Origin: Cognatiluteimonas lumbrici
Lineage (GTDB): Bacteria; Pseudomonadota; Gammaproteobacteria; Xanthomonadales; Xanthomonadaceae
DNA: 64,000 nucleotides
NCBI RefSeq assembly: GCF_006476065.1
Contig: NZ_ML636798.1
Coordinates: 1-64,000, forward strand
Direction: 5' to 3'
Shown piece after piece: positions 1 to 9,700 of the stretch. Under the pieces are notes generated by a model. That model was not told the origin of the DNA. It was given only the letters and a program-made list of their open reading frames with translations, and did not search any database. The stretch's first letter is position 1. The number at the start of each line of letters is the position of its first letter. The translations under genes were made by a program, and so were the position numbers.

Positions 1-1
1 G

Positions 2-127
<126 letters not shown>

Positions 128-148
128 ACCGGACCCTCCGGGCAGGTT

Positions 149-172
149 CACGGGGCTTGCACGGGCCCCGTG
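149..172 (+). other. Perfect 8-bp stem-loop after tuf
   Basis: CACGGGGC at 149-156 pairs exactly with GCCCCGTG at 165-172, leaving an 8-nt loop. It sits 21 nt after the tuf stop, where a terminator would be expected, but no T tract follows. The loop contains the putative -35 element of the S10 promoter, so the repeat may instead be part of that promoter or act as a processing or attenuation site. Confidence 0.5.
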
Positions 173-186
173 GATCCGGCTAGAAT
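157..186 (+). promoter_or_regulatory. Putative S10 operon promoter
   Basis: TTGCAC at 157-162 and TAGAAT at 181-186 are separated by 18 nt. The -10 is a good match to TATAAT (5 of 6); the -35 keeps only the TTG. Position between tuf and the leader of rpsJ supports it as the start of the S10-spc transcript. It is a prediction from sequence; no start-site data were available. Confidence 0.5.
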
Positions 187-491
187 GTCCGACTTCCCGC
201 GGCCCTGCCTTCCCGGACGGCCGCGGACCAGCGAAATGAGGCCATGGAAGCGCCTCGTTTTCGCCAGGCAGGGAAATGCCGCGCGGCAGTGCTCCGTCCG
301 CCCCGAAAGATAGTTCGGGGCACTCGTGACGGGGCATTTTCGCGTCCGCAAGACCTTTCCTGGCGGGCCGGGCAACCGGCCTGCCCCGTTTCTGGCAAGG
401 ACGCATTCGAAGGACGCTCCAAAACACACGGGGTTCGGCGCACCCAGCCGCCGGCCTGTCGCTCTTTAGGATTTATTTCGAGGAATTCCTC
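187..491 (+). promoter_or_regulatory. Structured 5' leader of the S10 operon
   Basis: This 305-nt stretch holds no credible gene but is dense in inverted repeats: 197-204 with 219-226 (8 bp); 231-242 with 252-264 (6 plus 5 bp around a bulge); the 12-nt palindrome at 277-288; 300-307 with 314-321 (8 bp, 6-nt loop); and 342-347 with 399-404 enclosing a 10-bp stem 362-371/376-385 closed by a GCAA tetraloop. In E. coli the S10 leader is bound by L4, which shuts the operon down by attenuation and translational repression. Whether L4 acts on this leader cannot be told from sequence. Confidence 0.5.
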
Positions 492-803
<312 letters not shown>

Positions 804-814
804 GGGACGCCAGG

Positions 815-1468
815 ATGACCGCGAAGAAGCATGCGCTGGGCATCGTCGGCCGCAAGGCCGGCATGAGCCGCCTGTTCACCGAAGACGGCAAGTCCGTGCC
901 GGTGACCCTGATCGAGGCGACCCCGAACCGCATTACCCAGATCAAGACGGTCGAGACCGACGGCTACAGCGCCGTGCAGGTCGCGGTCGGCAGCAAGCGC
1001 GCCGCGCTGGTGAACAAGCCCGAGGCCGGCCACCTGGCCAAGGCCAAGGTCGAGGCAGGCCGCGGCCTGTGGGAGCTGCGCGTGGCGGACGACGCCATCG
1101 GCGGCTTCGAGGTCGGCGGCGAGATCAAGGCCGACATCTTCGAGCCGGGCCAGATCGTCGACGTCCAGGGCGTGACCAAGGGCAAGGGCTTCCAGGGCAC
1201 GATCAAGCGCTGGAACTTCCGCATGGGCGACGCCACCCACGGCAACTCGCTGTCGCACCGGTCCCCCGGTTCGATCGGCCAGCGCCAGACCCCCGGCCGC
1301 GTGTTCCCGGGCAAGAAGATGGCCGGCCACATGGGCGCCGTGCAGCAGACGACGCAGCGCCTGCAGGTGGTCAAGGTCGACGCCGAGCGCGGCCTGATCG
1401 CGGTCCGCGGCGCGGTGCCGGGTGCGCCGGGCGGCGACGTGGTCGTGCGCCCGTCGAGCAAGGTTTAA
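815..1468 (+). CDS. rplC: 50S ribosomal protein L3
   Basis: 217 residues. L3 is an early-assembly large-subunit protein whose central loop reaches toward the peptidyl-transferase centre. The loop sequence [14 protein letters not shown] (from about residue 155) is well conserved; its first glutamine corresponds to the residue methylated by PrmB in E. coli. It starts 11 nt after rpsJ behind a Shine-Dalgarno-like run in GAGGGACGCCAGG. Confidence 0.97.
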   Translation: MTAKKHALGIVGRKAGMSRLFTEDGKSVPVTLIEATPNRITQIKTVETDGYSAVQVAVGSKRAALVNKPEAGHLAKAKVEAGRGLWELRVADDAIGGFEVGGEIKADIFEPGQIVDVQGVTKGKGFQGTIKRWNFRMGDATHGNSLSHRSPGSIGQRQTPGRVFPGKKMAGHMGAVQQTTQRLQVVKVDAERGLIAVRGAVPGAPGGDVVVRPSSKV

Positions 1469-1474
1469 GGAGAG

Positions 1475-2083
1475 ATGACGATGGAACTCGCCATCAACAA
1501 CGGCAAGAAGCTGTCGGTGTCCGACGCTGTCTTCGGCCGTGAGTTCAGCGAAGACCTGGTGCACCAGGTGGTCGTCGCCTACCGCAATGCCGGCCGCGCC
1601 GGCACCAAGGCGCAGAAGACCCGCTCGGAAGTCGCCGGCACCACCAAGAAGTCGAAGAAGCAGAAGGGCGGTGGCGCCCGCCACGGCGCCCTGACCGCGC
1701 CGATCTTCGTCGGCGGCGGCGTGACCTTCGCGGCCAAGCCGCGCAGCTTCGAGCAGAAGGTCAACCGCAAGATGTACCGCGCCGCGATGGCCGCGATCCT
1801 GTCGGAGCTCAACCGCCAGGGCCGGATCACCGTGGTCGAGGGCTTCGAGCTCGACAGCCCGAAGACCTCGGGCATGGTCGCGAAGCTGAAGGAACTCAAC
1901 GCCGGCAAGCGCCCGCTGATCGTCACCGAGGACGCGACCGAGAACCTGTACCTGTCGGCCCGCAACCTGCCGTACGTGGAAGTCCGCGACGTGCAGGGCC
2001 TGGACCCGGTCGCGCTCGTGGGCGCCGACTCGGTGGTGATGACCGCCGACGCCGTCAAGAAGATCGAGGAGTGGCTGGCATGA
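1475..2083 (+). CDS. rplD: 50S ribosomal protein L4
   Basis: 202 residues. The globular domain carries the long basic loop ([17 protein letters not shown] region, residues about 49-70) that lines the exit tunnel. In E. coli L4 also represses its own operon through the S10 leader. Two in-frame ATGs exist, at 1475 and 1481; AAGGAG lies immediately before the first, so the second may be better spaced. The last codons overlap the start of rplW (ATGA). Confidence 0.96.
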   Translation: MTMELAINNGKKLSVSDAVFGREFSEDLVHQVVVAYRNAGRAGTKAQKTRSEVAGTTKKSKKQKGGGARHGALTAPIFVGGGVTFAAKPRSFEQKVNRKMYRAAMAAILSELNRQGRITVVEGFELDSPKTSGMVAKLKELNAGKRPLIVTEDATENLYLSARNLPYVEVRDVQGLDPVALVGADSVVMTADAVKKIEEWLA

Positions 2084-2376
2084 ACGAAGCCAAGCTCTAC
2101 AACGTGATCCGCGCGCCGCGCATCTCCGAGAAGACCGCGCGCCTGCAGGAAGTCTCCAACCAGTACGTCTTCGAAGTGGCGACGGACGCGACCAAGGCCG
2201 ACATCAAGGTCGCGGTCGAGAAGCTGTTCGACGTCACCGTCGAGGCGGTCAACGTGGTCAACGTGAAAGGCAAGGGCAAGGCCTTCCGCAACCGCATCGG
2301 CCGCCGCGGCGACTGGCGCAAGGCATACGTGAAGCTGGCCGACGGCCAGTCGATCGACGTGATGGCCACGGCCTGA
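2080..2376 (+). CDS. rplW: 50S ribosomal protein L23
   Basis: 98 residues. L23 sits at the tunnel exit and is the docking site for trigger factor and SRP. The start ATG at 2080 overlaps the rplD stop as ATGA, with GAGGAG at 2066-2071 as ribosome-binding site; a GTG three codons upstream (2071) is in frame but overlaps that site. The sequence [19 protein letters not shown] near the C-terminus is typical of the family. Confidence 0.96.
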   Translation: MNEAKLYNVIRAPRISEKTARLQEVSNQYVFEVATDATKADIKVAVEKLFDVTVEAVNVVNVKGKGKAFRNRIGRRGDWRKAYVKLADGQSIDVMATA

Positions 2377-2386
2377 GGATAGAACC

Positions 2387-3214
2387 ATGGCACTGATGAC
2401 CTTCAAGCCCACCTCGCCCGGCCGCCGCAGCGCGGTCCGCGTGGTGACGCCCGAGCTCCACAAGGGCGCCCCGCACGCGCCGCTGCTGGAGAAGCAGGGC
2501 CGCACCGGCGGCCGCAACCACCACGGGCGCATCACCACCCGCCACATGGGCGGCGGGCACAAGCAGCACTACCGCATCATCGACTTCAAGCGCGACAAGG
2601 AAGGCATCCCGGCGCGCGTCGAGCGGATCGAGTACGACCCCAACCGCACCGCGCACATCGCGCTGCTGTGCTACGTGGACGGCGAGCGCCGCTACATCAT
2701 CGCGCCCAAGGGCCTGAAGGCCGGCGAGCAGGTGATCGCGGGTTCCGACGCGCCGATCAAGGTCGGCAACACCCTGCCGCTGCGCAACATCCCGGTCGGT
2801 TCCACCGTGCACTGCATCGAGATGAAGCCTGGCAAGGGCGCGCAGATGGCGCGCGCCGCCGGCGCCGGCGTGCAGCTGGTCGCCCGCGAGGGCGTCTACG
2901 CGATGCTGCGCATGCGCTCGGGCGAGATGCGCAAGGTGCCGGCCGAGTGCCGCGCCACCATCGGCGAAGTGAGCAACCACGAGCACAACCTCGAGAAGCT
3001 CGGCAAGGCCGGCGCCAGCCGCTGGCGCGGCATCAAGCCGACCGTCCGCGGCGCGGCCATGAACCCGGTCGACCACCCGCACGGCGGCGGCGAGGCCAAG
3101 GCCGGCCAGGGCAACCCGCATCCGGTCACCCCGTGGGGCGTCCCGACCAAGGGTTACAAGACCCGCAAGAACAAGCGCACCCAGCAGTTCATCGTGCGCG
3201 ACCGCAGGAGCTGA
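2387..3214 (+). CDS. rplB: 50S ribosomal protein L2
   Basis: 275 residues, the normal length. L2 is needed for subunit association and peptidyl-transferase activity. The conserved [11 protein letters not shown] segment is present; its first histidine, residue 230, matches the His229 important in E. coli. The C-terminal tail is basic and ends in [15 protein letters not shown]-like residues. The gene follows rplW by 10 nt. Confidence 0.98.
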   Translation: MALMTFKPTSPGRRSAVRVVTPELHKGAPHAPLLEKQGRTGGRNHHGRITTRHMGGGHKQHYRIIDFKRDKEGIPARVERIEYDPNRTAHIALLCYVDGERRYIIAPKGLKAGEQVIAGSDAPIKVGNTLPLRNIPVGSTVHCIEMKPGKGAQMARAAGAGVQLVAREGVYAMLRMRSGEMRKVPAECRATIGEVSNHEHNLEKLGKAGASRWRGIKPTVRGAAMNPVDHPHGGGEAKAGQGNPHPVTPWGVPTKGYKTRKNKRTQQFIVRDRRS

Positions 3215-3219
3215 TCGAC

Positions 3220-3489
3220 ATGCCACGTTCACTGAAGAAGGGCCCGTTCGTGGACCACCACCTGATGAAGAAGGTGGAGACCGCGGGCAGCAACAAGCGG
3301 CCGATCAAGACCTGGTCGCGGCGTTCCATGGTGCTGCCGGAGATGGTCGGCTACACCATCGCCATCCACAACGGCAAGAACCACATCCCGGTGCTGGTCA
3401 ACGAGAACATGGTCGGGCACAAGCTCGGCGAGTTCGCGATCACCCGCACCTTCAAGGGCCATGGCGGCGACAAGAAGGCCGGGAAGTAA
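3220..3489 (+). CDS. rpsS: 30S ribosomal protein S19
   Basis: 89 residues, starting [18 protein letters not shown], the classic S19 N-terminus. S19 lies in the 30S head near the A-site finger and interacts with S13. The ATG at 3220 follows the rplB stop by 5 nt; the ribosome-binding site CAGGAG lies inside the last codons of rplB. Confidence 0.97.
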   Translation: MPRSLKKGPFVDHHLMKKVETAGSNKRPIKTWSRRSMVLPEMVGYTIAIHNGKNHIPVLVNENMVGHKLGEFAITRTFKGHGGDKKAGK

Positions 3490-3502
3490 GGAGATGACGA
3501 CC

Positions 3503-3850
3503 ATGCAAAACGGCAATGGCGCGAAGGCGATCCTGCGCACCGCCCGCATCTCCCCCCAGAAGGCCCGCCTGGTCGCCGACCAGGTGCGCGGGCTGTCGGC
3601 CGAGCGTGCCGTCAACCTGCTGAAGTTCTCGGACAAGAAGGCCGCCCAGCTGATCCGCAAGGTCGTCGAGTCGGCGATCGCCAACGCGGAGAACAACCAG
3701 GGCGCCGACGTCGACGAACTGAAGGTCACCACCATCATGGTCGACGAGGGCCCCACGCTGAAGCGCTTCATGGCGCGGGCAAAGGGCCGTGGCACGCGCA
3801 TCCTGAAGCGCACCAGCCACATCACCGTCGTCGTCGGCGAAGGGAAGTAA
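3503..3850 (+). CDS. rplV: 50S ribosomal protein L22
   Basis: 115 residues. L22 spans the large subunit and its beta-hairpin ([16 protein letters not shown] region) lines the exit tunnel near the macrolide-binding site. I place the start at ATG 3503 because AAGGAG at 3488-3493 is 9 nt away from it; the in-frame ATG at 3494 directly abuts the ribosome-binding site, and ATG 3461 lies inside rpsS. Confidence 0.95.
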   Translation: MQNGNGAKAILRTARISPQKARLVADQVRGLSAERAVNLLKFSDKKAAQLIRKVVESAIANAENNQGADVDELKVTTIMVDEGPTLKRFMARAKGRGTRILKRTSHITVVVGEGK

Positions 3851-3852
3851 TC

Positions 3853-4602
3853 ATGGGTCACAAAGTACATCCGACCGGCATCCGCCTGGGCATCTCCAAG
3901 GACTGGAACTCCAAGTGGTTCGCCGGCAAGAAGGAATACGCCGAGTACCTGGCCGCCGACCTGCGGGTCCGCGAGATGCTGCGCAAGAAGCTGGCCGCCG
4001 CCGGGATCTCGAAGATCCTGATCGAGCGCCCGGCCAAGACCGCGCGCGTCACCATCCACACCGCCCGCCCGGGCGTGGTGATCGGCAAGCGCGGCGAGGA
4101 CATCGAGAAGCTGCGCAAGGAAGTCAGCGACATGATGGGCGTCCCGGCGCACATCAACGTCACCGAGGTCCGTAAGCCCGAGCTCGACGCGCAGCTGGTG
4201 GCCGAGTCGATCGCGCAGCAGCTCGAGCGCCGCATCATGTTCCGCCGCGCGATGAAGCGCGCCGTCGGCAACGCGATGCGCCTGGGCGCGCTGGGCATCA
4301 AGGTCAACGTGGCCGGCCGCCTGAACGGCGCCGAGATCGCGCGTTCGGAGTGGTACCGCGAAGGCCGCGTGCCGCTGCACACCCTGCGCGCGGACGTGGA
4401 CTACGGCTTCGCCGAGGCGCGTACCACCTACGGGATCATCGGCATCAAGGTCTGGGTCTACAAGGGCGAGATCTTCGACTTCGCCCAGGTCGGCCAGGAA
4501 AAGCAGGACGACACGCCGCGCGGCGACCGTGGCGATCGTCAGGACCGTCCGCGCGGCCCGCGCCGCAACGATCGTAACGACCGCGGCGAGGCGAGGGAAT
4601 AA
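3853..4602 (+). CDS. rpsC: 30S ribosomal protein S3
   Basis: 249 residues, slightly longer than E. coli S3 (233). The type II KH domain is visible at about residues 40-110 with the GKRGED loop ([14 protein letters not shown]). S3 forms part of the mRNA entry tunnel with S4 and S5. The extra length is a highly charged C-terminal tail rich in Arg, Asp and Gly (last 35 residues), of unknown role. Confidence 0.97.
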   Translation: MGHKVHPTGIRLGISKDWNSKWFAGKKEYAEYLAADLRVREMLRKKLAAAGISKILIERPAKTARVTIHTARPGVVIGKRGEDIEKLRKEVSDMMGVPAHINVTEVRKPELDAQLVAESIAQQLERRIMFRRAMKRAVGNAMRLGALGIKVNVAGRLNGAEIARSEWYREGRVPLHTLRADVDYGFAEARTTYGIIGIKVWVYKGEIFDFAQVGQEKQDDTPRGDRGDRQDRPRGPRRNDRNDRGEARE

Positions 4603-4605
4603 ACC

Positions 4606-5019
4606 ATGCTGCAACCCAAGCGAACCAAGTTCCGCAAGATGCACAAGGGCCGCAACGACGGCCTGTCCTGGAACGGCAATGCCGTCAGCTTCGGCGAGTA
4701 CGGGCTGAAGGCGACCGCCACCGGGCAGCTGACCGCGCGCCAGATCGAGGCGGCCCGCCGCTCGATCAGCCGCTACGTCAAGCGCGGCGGCAAGATGTGG
4801 ATCCGCGTGTTCCCCGACAAGCCCATCACCAAGAAGCCGATCGAGGTCCGCATGGGCTCCGGCAAGGGCAACGTCGAATACTGGGTCGCGCAGATCCAGC
4901 CGGGCCGCATGATCTACGAGATCGAGGGCGTCGACGAGGCGACCGCGCGCGAGGCGTTCCGCCTGGCCGCCGCCAAGCTCTCGGTCACCACCCAATTCGT
5001 GACCCGGACGGTGCGCTGA
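4606..5019 (+). CDS. rplP: 50S ribosomal protein L16
   Basis: 137 residues. L16 is a late-assembly protein that helps place the A-site t[20 protein letters not shown] at the N-terminus and the [12 protein letters not shown] segment are family hallmarks; the arginine of the latter matches the residue hydroxylated by RoxA/YcfD in enterics. Its stop overlaps the rpmC start (TGATG), so the two are probably translationally coupled. Confidence 0.97.
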   Translation: MLQPKRTKFRKMHKGRNDGLSWNGNAVSFGEYGLKATATGQLTARQIEAARRSISRYVKRGGKMWIRVFPDKPITKKPIEVRMGSGKGNVEYWVAQIQPGRMIYEIEGVDEATAREAFRLAAAKLSVTTQFVTRTVR

Positions 5020-5204
5020 TGGACATGAGGCAGATGCGACAGAAGTCGGCCGAAGAGCTGCAGGCCCACCTGGCCGAGCTGCACAAGGAGCAGTTCTCCC
5101 TGCGCATGCAGAAGGCCACCGGGCAGCTTGCCAAGACCCACGAAGCCCGCCGGGTGCGCCGCGAGATCGCTCGCGTGAACACCCTGCTCGGTGCGAAGAA
5201 GTAA
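5019..5204 (+). CDS. rpmC: 50S ribosomal protein L29
   Basis: 61 residues, small and largely helical, beginning [16 protein letters not shown]29 sits beside L23 at the tunnel exit. Start chosen at the ATG that overlaps the rplP stop, which gives the usual 61-residue length of xanthomonad relatives; the ATG two codons later (5025) is an alternative. Confidence 0.95.
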   Translation: MDMRQMRQKSAEELQAHLAELHKEQFSLRMQKATGQLAKTHEARRVRREIARVNTLLGAKK

Positions 5205-5216
5205 GGACGGGCTGAC

Positions 5217-5483
5217 ATGACCGAAAACAATGGCAAGAAGCTGCACACGGTCGAAGGCCGCGTGGTCAGCAACAAGATGGACAAGACGGTGACGGTGCTC
5301 GTCGAGCGCCAGGTCAAGCACGCGCTGTACGGCAAGTACATCCGCCGCTCGACCAAGCTGCACGCCCACGACGCGGACAACGCCTGCAACACCGGCGACA
5401 TGGTCCGGGTGGCCGAGTGCGCGCCGATGTCCAAGACCAAGAACTGGCGCGTGGTCGAGATCCTCGCCCGCGCGGCCGAATAA
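5217..5483 (+). CDS. rpsQ: 30S ribosomal protein S17
   Basis: 88 residues with the OB-fold core ([19 protein letters not shown]) of S17, a primary 16S rRNA binder of the 5' domain. It lies 12 nt after rpmC and is the last gene of the classical S10 operon; only 12 nt separate it from rplN, so no transcription break between S10 and spc operons is visible here. Confidence 0.97.
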   Translation: MTENNGKKLHTVEGRVVSNKMDKTVTVLVERQVKHALYGKYIRRSTKLHAHDADNACNTGDMVRVAECAPMSKTKNWRVVEILARAAE

Positions 5484-5495
5484 GGAGGCCTTGCA

Positions 5496-5864
5496 ATGAT
5501 CCAGATGCAGAGCCACCTCGACGTGGCCGACAACTCGGGCGCCAAGGAAGTGATGTGCATCAAGGTGCTTGGCGGTTCCAAGCGCCGCTACGCGCACATC
5601 GGCGACATCATCAAGGTGTCGGTCAAGGACGCGATCCCGCGCGGCAAGGTCAAGAAGGGCGAGGTCTACGACGCCGTCGTGGTGCGCACCCGCAAGGGCG
5701 TGCGTCGCGCCGACGGTTCGCTGATCCGCTTCGACGGCAACGCCGCCGTACTGCTGAACAACAAGCACGAGCCGATCGGCACGCGCATCTTCGGGCCGGT
5801 TACCCGCGAGCTGCGCTCCGAGAAGTTCATGAAGATCGTCTCGCTCGCACCCGAAGTGCTCTGA
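5496..5864 (+). CDS. rplN: 50S ribosomal protein L14
   Basis: 122 residues, exactly the usual size, starting [19 protein letters not shown]14 forms an intersubunit bridge and is the binding site of the silencing factor RsfS, which is also encoded in this window (40106-40549). A strong AAGGAGG ribosome-binding site precedes the ATG. Confidence 0.98.
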   Translation: MIQMQSHLDVADNSGAKEVMCIKVLGGSKRRYAHIGDIIKVSVKDAIPRGKVKKGEVYDAVVVRTRKGVRRADGSLIRFDGNAAVLLNNKHEPIGTRIFGPVTRELRSEKFMKIVSLAPEVL

Positions 5865-5878
5865 GCGGAGGAAGGAAG

Positions 5879-6193
5879 ATGAATCGTATCCGCAAGGGCG
5901 ACCACGTGGTCGTCACCGCCGGCAAGGACAAGGGCAAGCGTGGCGACGTGGTGAGCGTCCACGGCGACAAGGTCGTCGTGTCCAACGTCAACCTGGTCAA
6001 GCGCCACACCAAGCCCAACCCGCAGGCCAACCAGCCGGGCGGCGTGATCGAGCGCGAGGCGCCGATCCATGTTTCGAACGTGATGCTCTTCAACCCGGCC
6101 ACCGGCAAGGGCGAGCGCATCGGTACCAAGGTGCTGGAGGATGGACGCAAGTTGCGCGTGTTCCGCTCCAGCGGTGAGGCGCTCGACGCCTGA
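5879..6193 (+). CDS. rplX: 50S ribosomal protein L24
   Basis: 104 residues with a KOW motif near the N-terminus ([19 protein letters not shown]). L24 is one of the assembly-initiator proteins of the 50S subunit. The start ATG at 5879 follows AAGGAAG closely; the upstream open frame is a shadow of rplN. Confidence 0.96.
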   Translation: MNRIRKGDHVVVTAGKDKGKRGDVVSVHGDKVVVSNVNLVKRHTKPNPQANQPGGVIEREAPIHVSNVMLFNPATGKGERIGTKVLEDGRKLRVFRSSGEALDA

Positions 6194-6204
6194 GGAATGC
6201 CGAG

Positions 6205-6747
6205 ATGACGACCCGACTGGAAAAGTTCTACAAGGACGAAGTGGTGCCGAAGCTGATGGAGCGCTTCGGCTACACCAATCCGATGCAGGTCCCGCGCCTG
6301 GAGAAGATCACGCTCAACATGGGCGTGGGCGAGGCCGCGACCAACAAGAAGATCCTCGAGAACGCCGTCGCCGACATGGCCAGGATCGCCGGCCAGAAGC
6401 CGGTGGTGACCAAGTCGCGCGTCTCGGTGGCCTCGTTCAAGATCCGCGACGGCTGGCCGATCGGCTGCAAGGTGACCCTGCGCCGGGCGAAGATGTACGA
6501 GTTCCTCGACCGCCTGGTCAACGTCTCGCTGCCGCGCGTGCGCGACTTCCGTGGCGTGTCCGGCCGTTCGTTCGACGGCCGCGGCAACTACAACATGGGC
6601 GTCAAGGAGCAGATCATCTTCCCGGAGATCGACTTCGACCAGGTGGACGCGCTGCGCGGCATGGACATCGCGATCACCACCTCCGCCCGCACCAACGAGG
6701 AAGCCAAGGCCCTGCTCGAGGCCTTCCGCTTCCCGTTCCGCAACTGA
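6205..6747 (+). CDS. rplE: 50S ribosomal protein L5
   Basis: 180 residues, as in other bacteria. L5 forms the 5S RNP with L18 and 5S rRNA in the central protuberance. Family segments visible include [16 protein letters not shown] (about residues 29-44) and [15 protein letters not shown]. In E. coli the S8 repressor site overlaps the start of this gene; I could not identify an equivalent structure by eye. Confidence 0.97.
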   Translation: MTTRLEKFYKDEVVPKLMERFGYTNPMQVPRLEKITLNMGVGEAATNKKILENAVADMARIAGQKPVVTKSRVSVASFKIRDGWPIGCKVTLRRAKMYEFLDRLVNVSLPRVRDFRGVSGRSFDGRGNYNMGVKEQIIFPEIDFDQVDALRGMDIAITTSARTNEEAKALLEAFRFPFRN

Positions 6748-6760
6748 CAGGAACAGGCAA

Positions 6761-7066
6761 ATGGCAAAGACCTCCATGGTCAACCGCGAAGCCAAGCGCG
6801 AGAAGCTGGCGAAGAAGTACGCCGCCAAGCGCGCCGCGCTGAAGGCCATCATCAGCAGCCAGACGGCCAGCTACGAGGAGAAGATGGACGCCTCGGTGAA
6901 GCTGCAGAAGCTGCCGCGCGACTCCTCCGAGAGCCGCCAGCGCAGCCGCTGCGCCCTGACCGGGCGCCCGCGCGGCGTGTACGGCAAGTTCGGCCTCGGC
7001 CGCAACATGCTGCGCCAGGCCACCATGCGCGGCGACGTCCCCGGCCTGCGCAAGGCCAGCTGGTAA
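6761..7066 (+). CDS. rpsN: 30S ribosomal protein S14, zinc-free type
   Basis: 101 residues. This is the long form of S14 that lacks the CxxC...CxxC zinc ribbon; only one cysteine is present ([15 protein letters not shown]). S14 is in the 30S head near S19 and S3. A 58-nt, relatively AT-rich gap (7067-7124) separates it from rpsH, larger than most gaps in the operon; it could hold a processing site or weak internal promoter but no clear -35/-10 pair stands out. Confidence 0.97.
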   Translation: MAKTSMVNREAKREKLAKKYAAKRAALKAIISSQTASYEEKMDASVKLQKLPRDSSESRQRSRCALTGRPRGVYGKFGLGRNMLRQATMRGDVPGLRKASW

Positions 7067-7124
7067 CCCAACCCTACGAATTCGCATAGCGCGGATATCG
7101 GTGCTACTCACAAGGTGAATCCAA

Positions 7125-7520
7125 ATGAGCATGACTGATCCCATCGCCGACATGCTGGTCCGCATCAGGAATGCGGCCGCGGTCGGCAAGCCGACGGTGA
7201 AGATGCCGTCCTCCAAGGTCAAGGTCGCGATCGCCAAGGTCCTCCAGGACGAGGGCTACATCGTGGACTCGCGCGTGATCGAGAACGGCGCCAAGGCCGA
7301 GCTCGAGATCGTGCTGAAGTATTTCGAAGGCAAGCCGGTGATCGAGCGCCTGCATCGCGTCTCGCGTTCGGGCCTGCGCCAGTACCGCGGCAAGGACGCG
7401 CTGCCGAAGGTCCTCGGCGGCCTCGGCGTCGCCATCATTTCCACCTCGAAGGGCATCATGACCGATGCGCAGGCGCGCCAGCAGGGCGTCGGCGGCGAGG
7501 TCCTGTGCTTCGTGGCCTAA
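7125..7520 (+). CDS. rpsH: 30S ribosomal protein S8
   Basis: 131 residues, starting [18 protein letters not shown]8 is a primary binder of the 16S central domain and, in E. coli, the autogenous repressor of the spc operon. The C-terminal signature [15 protein letters not shown] is intact. AAGGTGA at 7112-7118 is the ribosome-binding site. Confidence 0.98.
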   Translation: MSMTDPIADMLVRIRNAAAVGKPTVKMPSSKVKVAIAKVLQDEGYIVDSRVIENGAKAELEIVLKYFEGKPVIERLHRVSRSGLRQYRGKDALPKVLGGLGVAIISTSKGIMTDAQARQQGVGGEVLCFVA

Positions 7521-7533
7521 GGGAGCAGGAACC

Positions 7534-8061
7534 ATGTCTCGTGTCGCCAAGAAGCCGATCGCCCTCCCGAAGGGCGTGGAACTGAACATCCAGCCCGGTT
7601 CGGTGTCCGTGAAGGGCCCGAAGGGCGCGCTGTCGATCGACAAGCCGGAAGGGATCGAGGTCAAGGTCGAGGACGGCCAGGCCCAGCTCGCGGCCGCCGA
7701 CCCGGCCGACGTGCCGCTGGCCGGCACCCTGCGCTCGATCGTGGCCAACATGGTCAAGGGCGTGTCCGAGGGCTTCGAGCGCAAGCTCGAGCTGGTCGGC
7801 GTCGGCTACCGCGCCGCCATGCAGGGCAAGGACCTGAACCTGTCGCTGGGCTTCTCGCACCCGGTGCTGTTCAAGGCGCCGGAGGGCATTACCATCACCA
7901 CCCCGACCCAGACCGAGGTCGTGGTCAGCGGCGCCGACAAGCAGCGCGTCGGCGAGGTCGCTGCCAAGATCCGCGCGTTCCGCCCGCCGGAGCCGTACAA
8001 GGGCAAGGGCGTGAAGTACTCCGACGAAACCATCATCCGCAAGGAAGCCAAGAAGGCGTAA
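7534..8061 (+). CDS. rplF: 50S ribosomal protein L6
   Basis: 175 residues made of two related alpha/beta domains. L6 lies at the base of the L7/L12 stalk near the sarcin-ricin loop and matters for factor-dependent GTP hydrolysis. The C-terminal signature [14 protein letters not shown] is present at residues about 151-164. The ATG at 7534 follows GGGAGCAGG. Confidence 0.97.
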   Translation: MSRVAKKPIALPKGVELNIQPGSVSVKGPKGALSIDKPEGIEVKVEDGQAQLAAADPADVPLAGTLRSIVANMVKGVSEGFERKLELVGVGYRAAMQGKDLNLSLGFSHPVLFKAPEGITITTPTQTEVVVSGADKQRVGEVAAKIRAFRPPEPYKGKGVKYSDETIIRKEAKKA

Positions 8062-8093
8062 CGCACGCTTTCAGCTTCCGGAGAGAACCCACA

Positions 8094-8447
8094 ATGGACA
8101 AGAAGATCGCCCGCCTGCGCCGCGCCAAGTCGACCCGTTCGCGGATCCGCGAACTCGGCGTGCCGCGCCTGTCGGTGCTGCGCACCGGCCAGCACCTGTA
8201 CGCCCAGCTGTTCAGCGCCGACGGCTCGAAGGTCCTGGCCGCGGCCAGCACCACCCAGGCCGACGTGCGCGAGGGCCTGAAGAACGGCAAGAACGTCGAC
8301 GCCGCCGCCAAGGTCGGCCGCGCGATCGCCGAGAAGGCGAAAGCCGCCGGCATCGAGCGGGTCGCGTTCGACCGCTCCGGCTACCGTTACCACGGCCGCG
8401 TCAAGGCGCTGGCCGATGCCGCCCGCGAGGGTGGCCTGCAGTTCTGA
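8094..8447 (+). CDS. rplR: 50S ribosomal protein L18
   Basis: 117 residues, N-terminus basic ([14 protein letters not shown]) as expected for a 5S rRNA binder, C-terminus with [20 protein letters not shown]. After it comes a 78-nt gap (8448-8525), comparatively AT-rich, containing TATAAG at about 8478; a weak internal promoter before rpsE is possible but not demonstrable. Confidence 0.97.
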   Translation: MDKKIARLRRAKSTRSRIRELGVPRLSVLRTGQHLYAQLFSADGSKVLAAASTTQADVREGLKNGKNVDAAAKVGRAIAEKAKAAGIERVAFDRSGYRYHGRVKALADAAREGGLQF

Positions 8448-8525
8448 TCCACCAAGCTCCAGGCAACTGACCAACAACTATAAGCGGCCGCATGAGCCGT
8501 ACATACCGAGACCAGAGAGGAACAC

Positions 8526-9065
8526 ATGGCAGACGAACGTGCACCGCGGGGACGCGACCGCAATCGCGACCGCGAGGAAATCGACGACGGCATGATCGAG
8601 AAGCTGATCGCGGTCAACCGCGTCAGCAAGACGGTCAAGGGCGGCCGCCAGTTCACCTTCACCGCGCTGACCGTGGTCGGCGACGGCGACGGCCGCGTCG
8701 GCTTCGGCTACGGCAAGGCCCGCGAGGTGCCGGTCGCGATCCAGAAGTCGATGGAGCAGGCCCGCCGCGGCATGGCCCGCGTCGAGCTCAACAACGGCAC
8801 CCTGTGGCACGTGGTCAAGTCGAACCACGGCGCGGCCAAGGTCTACATGCAGCCGGCCTCGGAAGGTACCGGCGTGATCGCCGGCGGCGCCATGCGCGCC
8901 GTGCTCGAGGCGGTCGGCGTGAAGGACGTGCTGGCCAAGGCCACGGGTTCGCGCAACCCGATCAACCTGGTCCGCGCCACCCTCAAGGGCCTGACCGGCA
9001 TGCATTCGCCGAGCGCCATCGCGGCCAAGCGCGGCAAGAAGGTGGAGGAACTCCAGCATGGCTAA
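8526..9065 (+). CDS. rpsE: 30S ribosomal protein S5
   Basis: 179 residues. The double-stranded-RNA-binding-like N-terminal domain starts at about residue 21 ([18 protein letters not shown]) and the conserved [11 protein letters not shown] segment follows. S5 contributes to decoding fidelity and the mRNA entry helicase. The first 20 residues are rich in charged residues ([15 protein letters not shown]). Its 3' end overlaps rpmD by 8 nt. Confidence 0.97.
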   Translation: MADERAPRGRDRNRDREEIDDGMIEKLIAVNRVSKTVKGGRQFTFTALTVVGDGDGRVGFGYGKAREVPVAIQKSMEQARRGMARVELNNGTLWHVVKSNHGAAKVYMQPASEGTGVIAGGAMRAVLEAVGVKDVLAKATGSRNPINLVRATLKGLTGMHSPSAIAAKRGKKVEELQHG

Positions 9066-9255
9066 GAAGAACGAAGCCACCGGCACCATCAAGGTGCGCC
9101 TGGTCAAGGGCCTGCGGGGAACCAAGGGCATCCATCGCCTGTCCGTGAAGGCACTGGGCCTTGGCAAGCTCAACAGCGTGCGTGAATTGAAGGACAGCCC
9201 GCAGGTGCGCGGCCTGATCAACAAGGTCCACTACCTGGTGCGGGTCGAGGAGTAA
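9058..9255 (+). CDS. rpmD: 50S ribosomal protein L30
   Basis: 65 residues, with [16 protein letters not shown] and the [19 protein letters not shown]-terminal half typical of bacterial L30. It begins 8 nt before the rpsE stop in another frame, so translation is probably coupled. Confidence 0.96.
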   Translation: MAKKNEATGTIKVRLVKGLRGTKGIHRLSVKALGLGKLNSVRELKDSPQVRGLINKVHYLVRVEE

Positions 9256-9260
9256 TCCAG

Positions 9261-9698
9261 ATGAAGCTCAACACTCTCAAGCCGGCTGACGGCGCCCGCA
9301 CCGAGCGCAAGCGTGTCGGCCGCGGCATCGGCTCGGGGCTCGGCAAGACCGCCGGCCGCGGCCACAAGGGCTCGTTCGCGCGCTCGGGCAAGGGCAAGAT
9401 CAAGGCCGGCTTCGAAGGCGGCCAGATGCCCATGCAGCGCCGCCTGCCGAAGATCGGCTTCCGTTCGCGCACGGCCGCGGATACCGCCGAGGTGCTGCTG
9501 TACAAGCTCGACGTGCTCGAGGCGGGCACCGTCGACTTCGCCGCGCTCCGCGCCGCCAAGCTGGTGCCCAGCACCGCCAAGCGCGCCAAGATCGTGAAGA
9601 AGGGCGAGGTCAGCAAGAAGTTCGTGCTCCAGGGCCTGCTGGCCACCGCCGGCGCCAGGGCCGCGATCGAGGCCGCGGGCGGCCAGGTCGGGGAGTAG
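9261..9698 (+). CDS. rplO: 50S ribosomal protein L15
   Basis: 145 residues. The Gly/Arg/Lys-rich N-terminal half ([18 protein letters not shown]) is an extended segment that threads through 23S rRNA; the C-terminal half is globular. It lies 5 nt after rpmD and 2 nt before secY. Confidence 0.97.
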   Translation: MKLNTLKPADGARTERKRVGRGIGSGLGKTAGRGHKGSFARSGKGKIKAGFEGGQMPMQRRLPKIGFRSRTAADTAEVLLYKLDVLEAGTVDFAALRAAKLVPSTAKRAKIVKKGEVSKKFVLQGLLATAGARAAIEAAGGQVGE

Positions 9699-9700
9699 GG

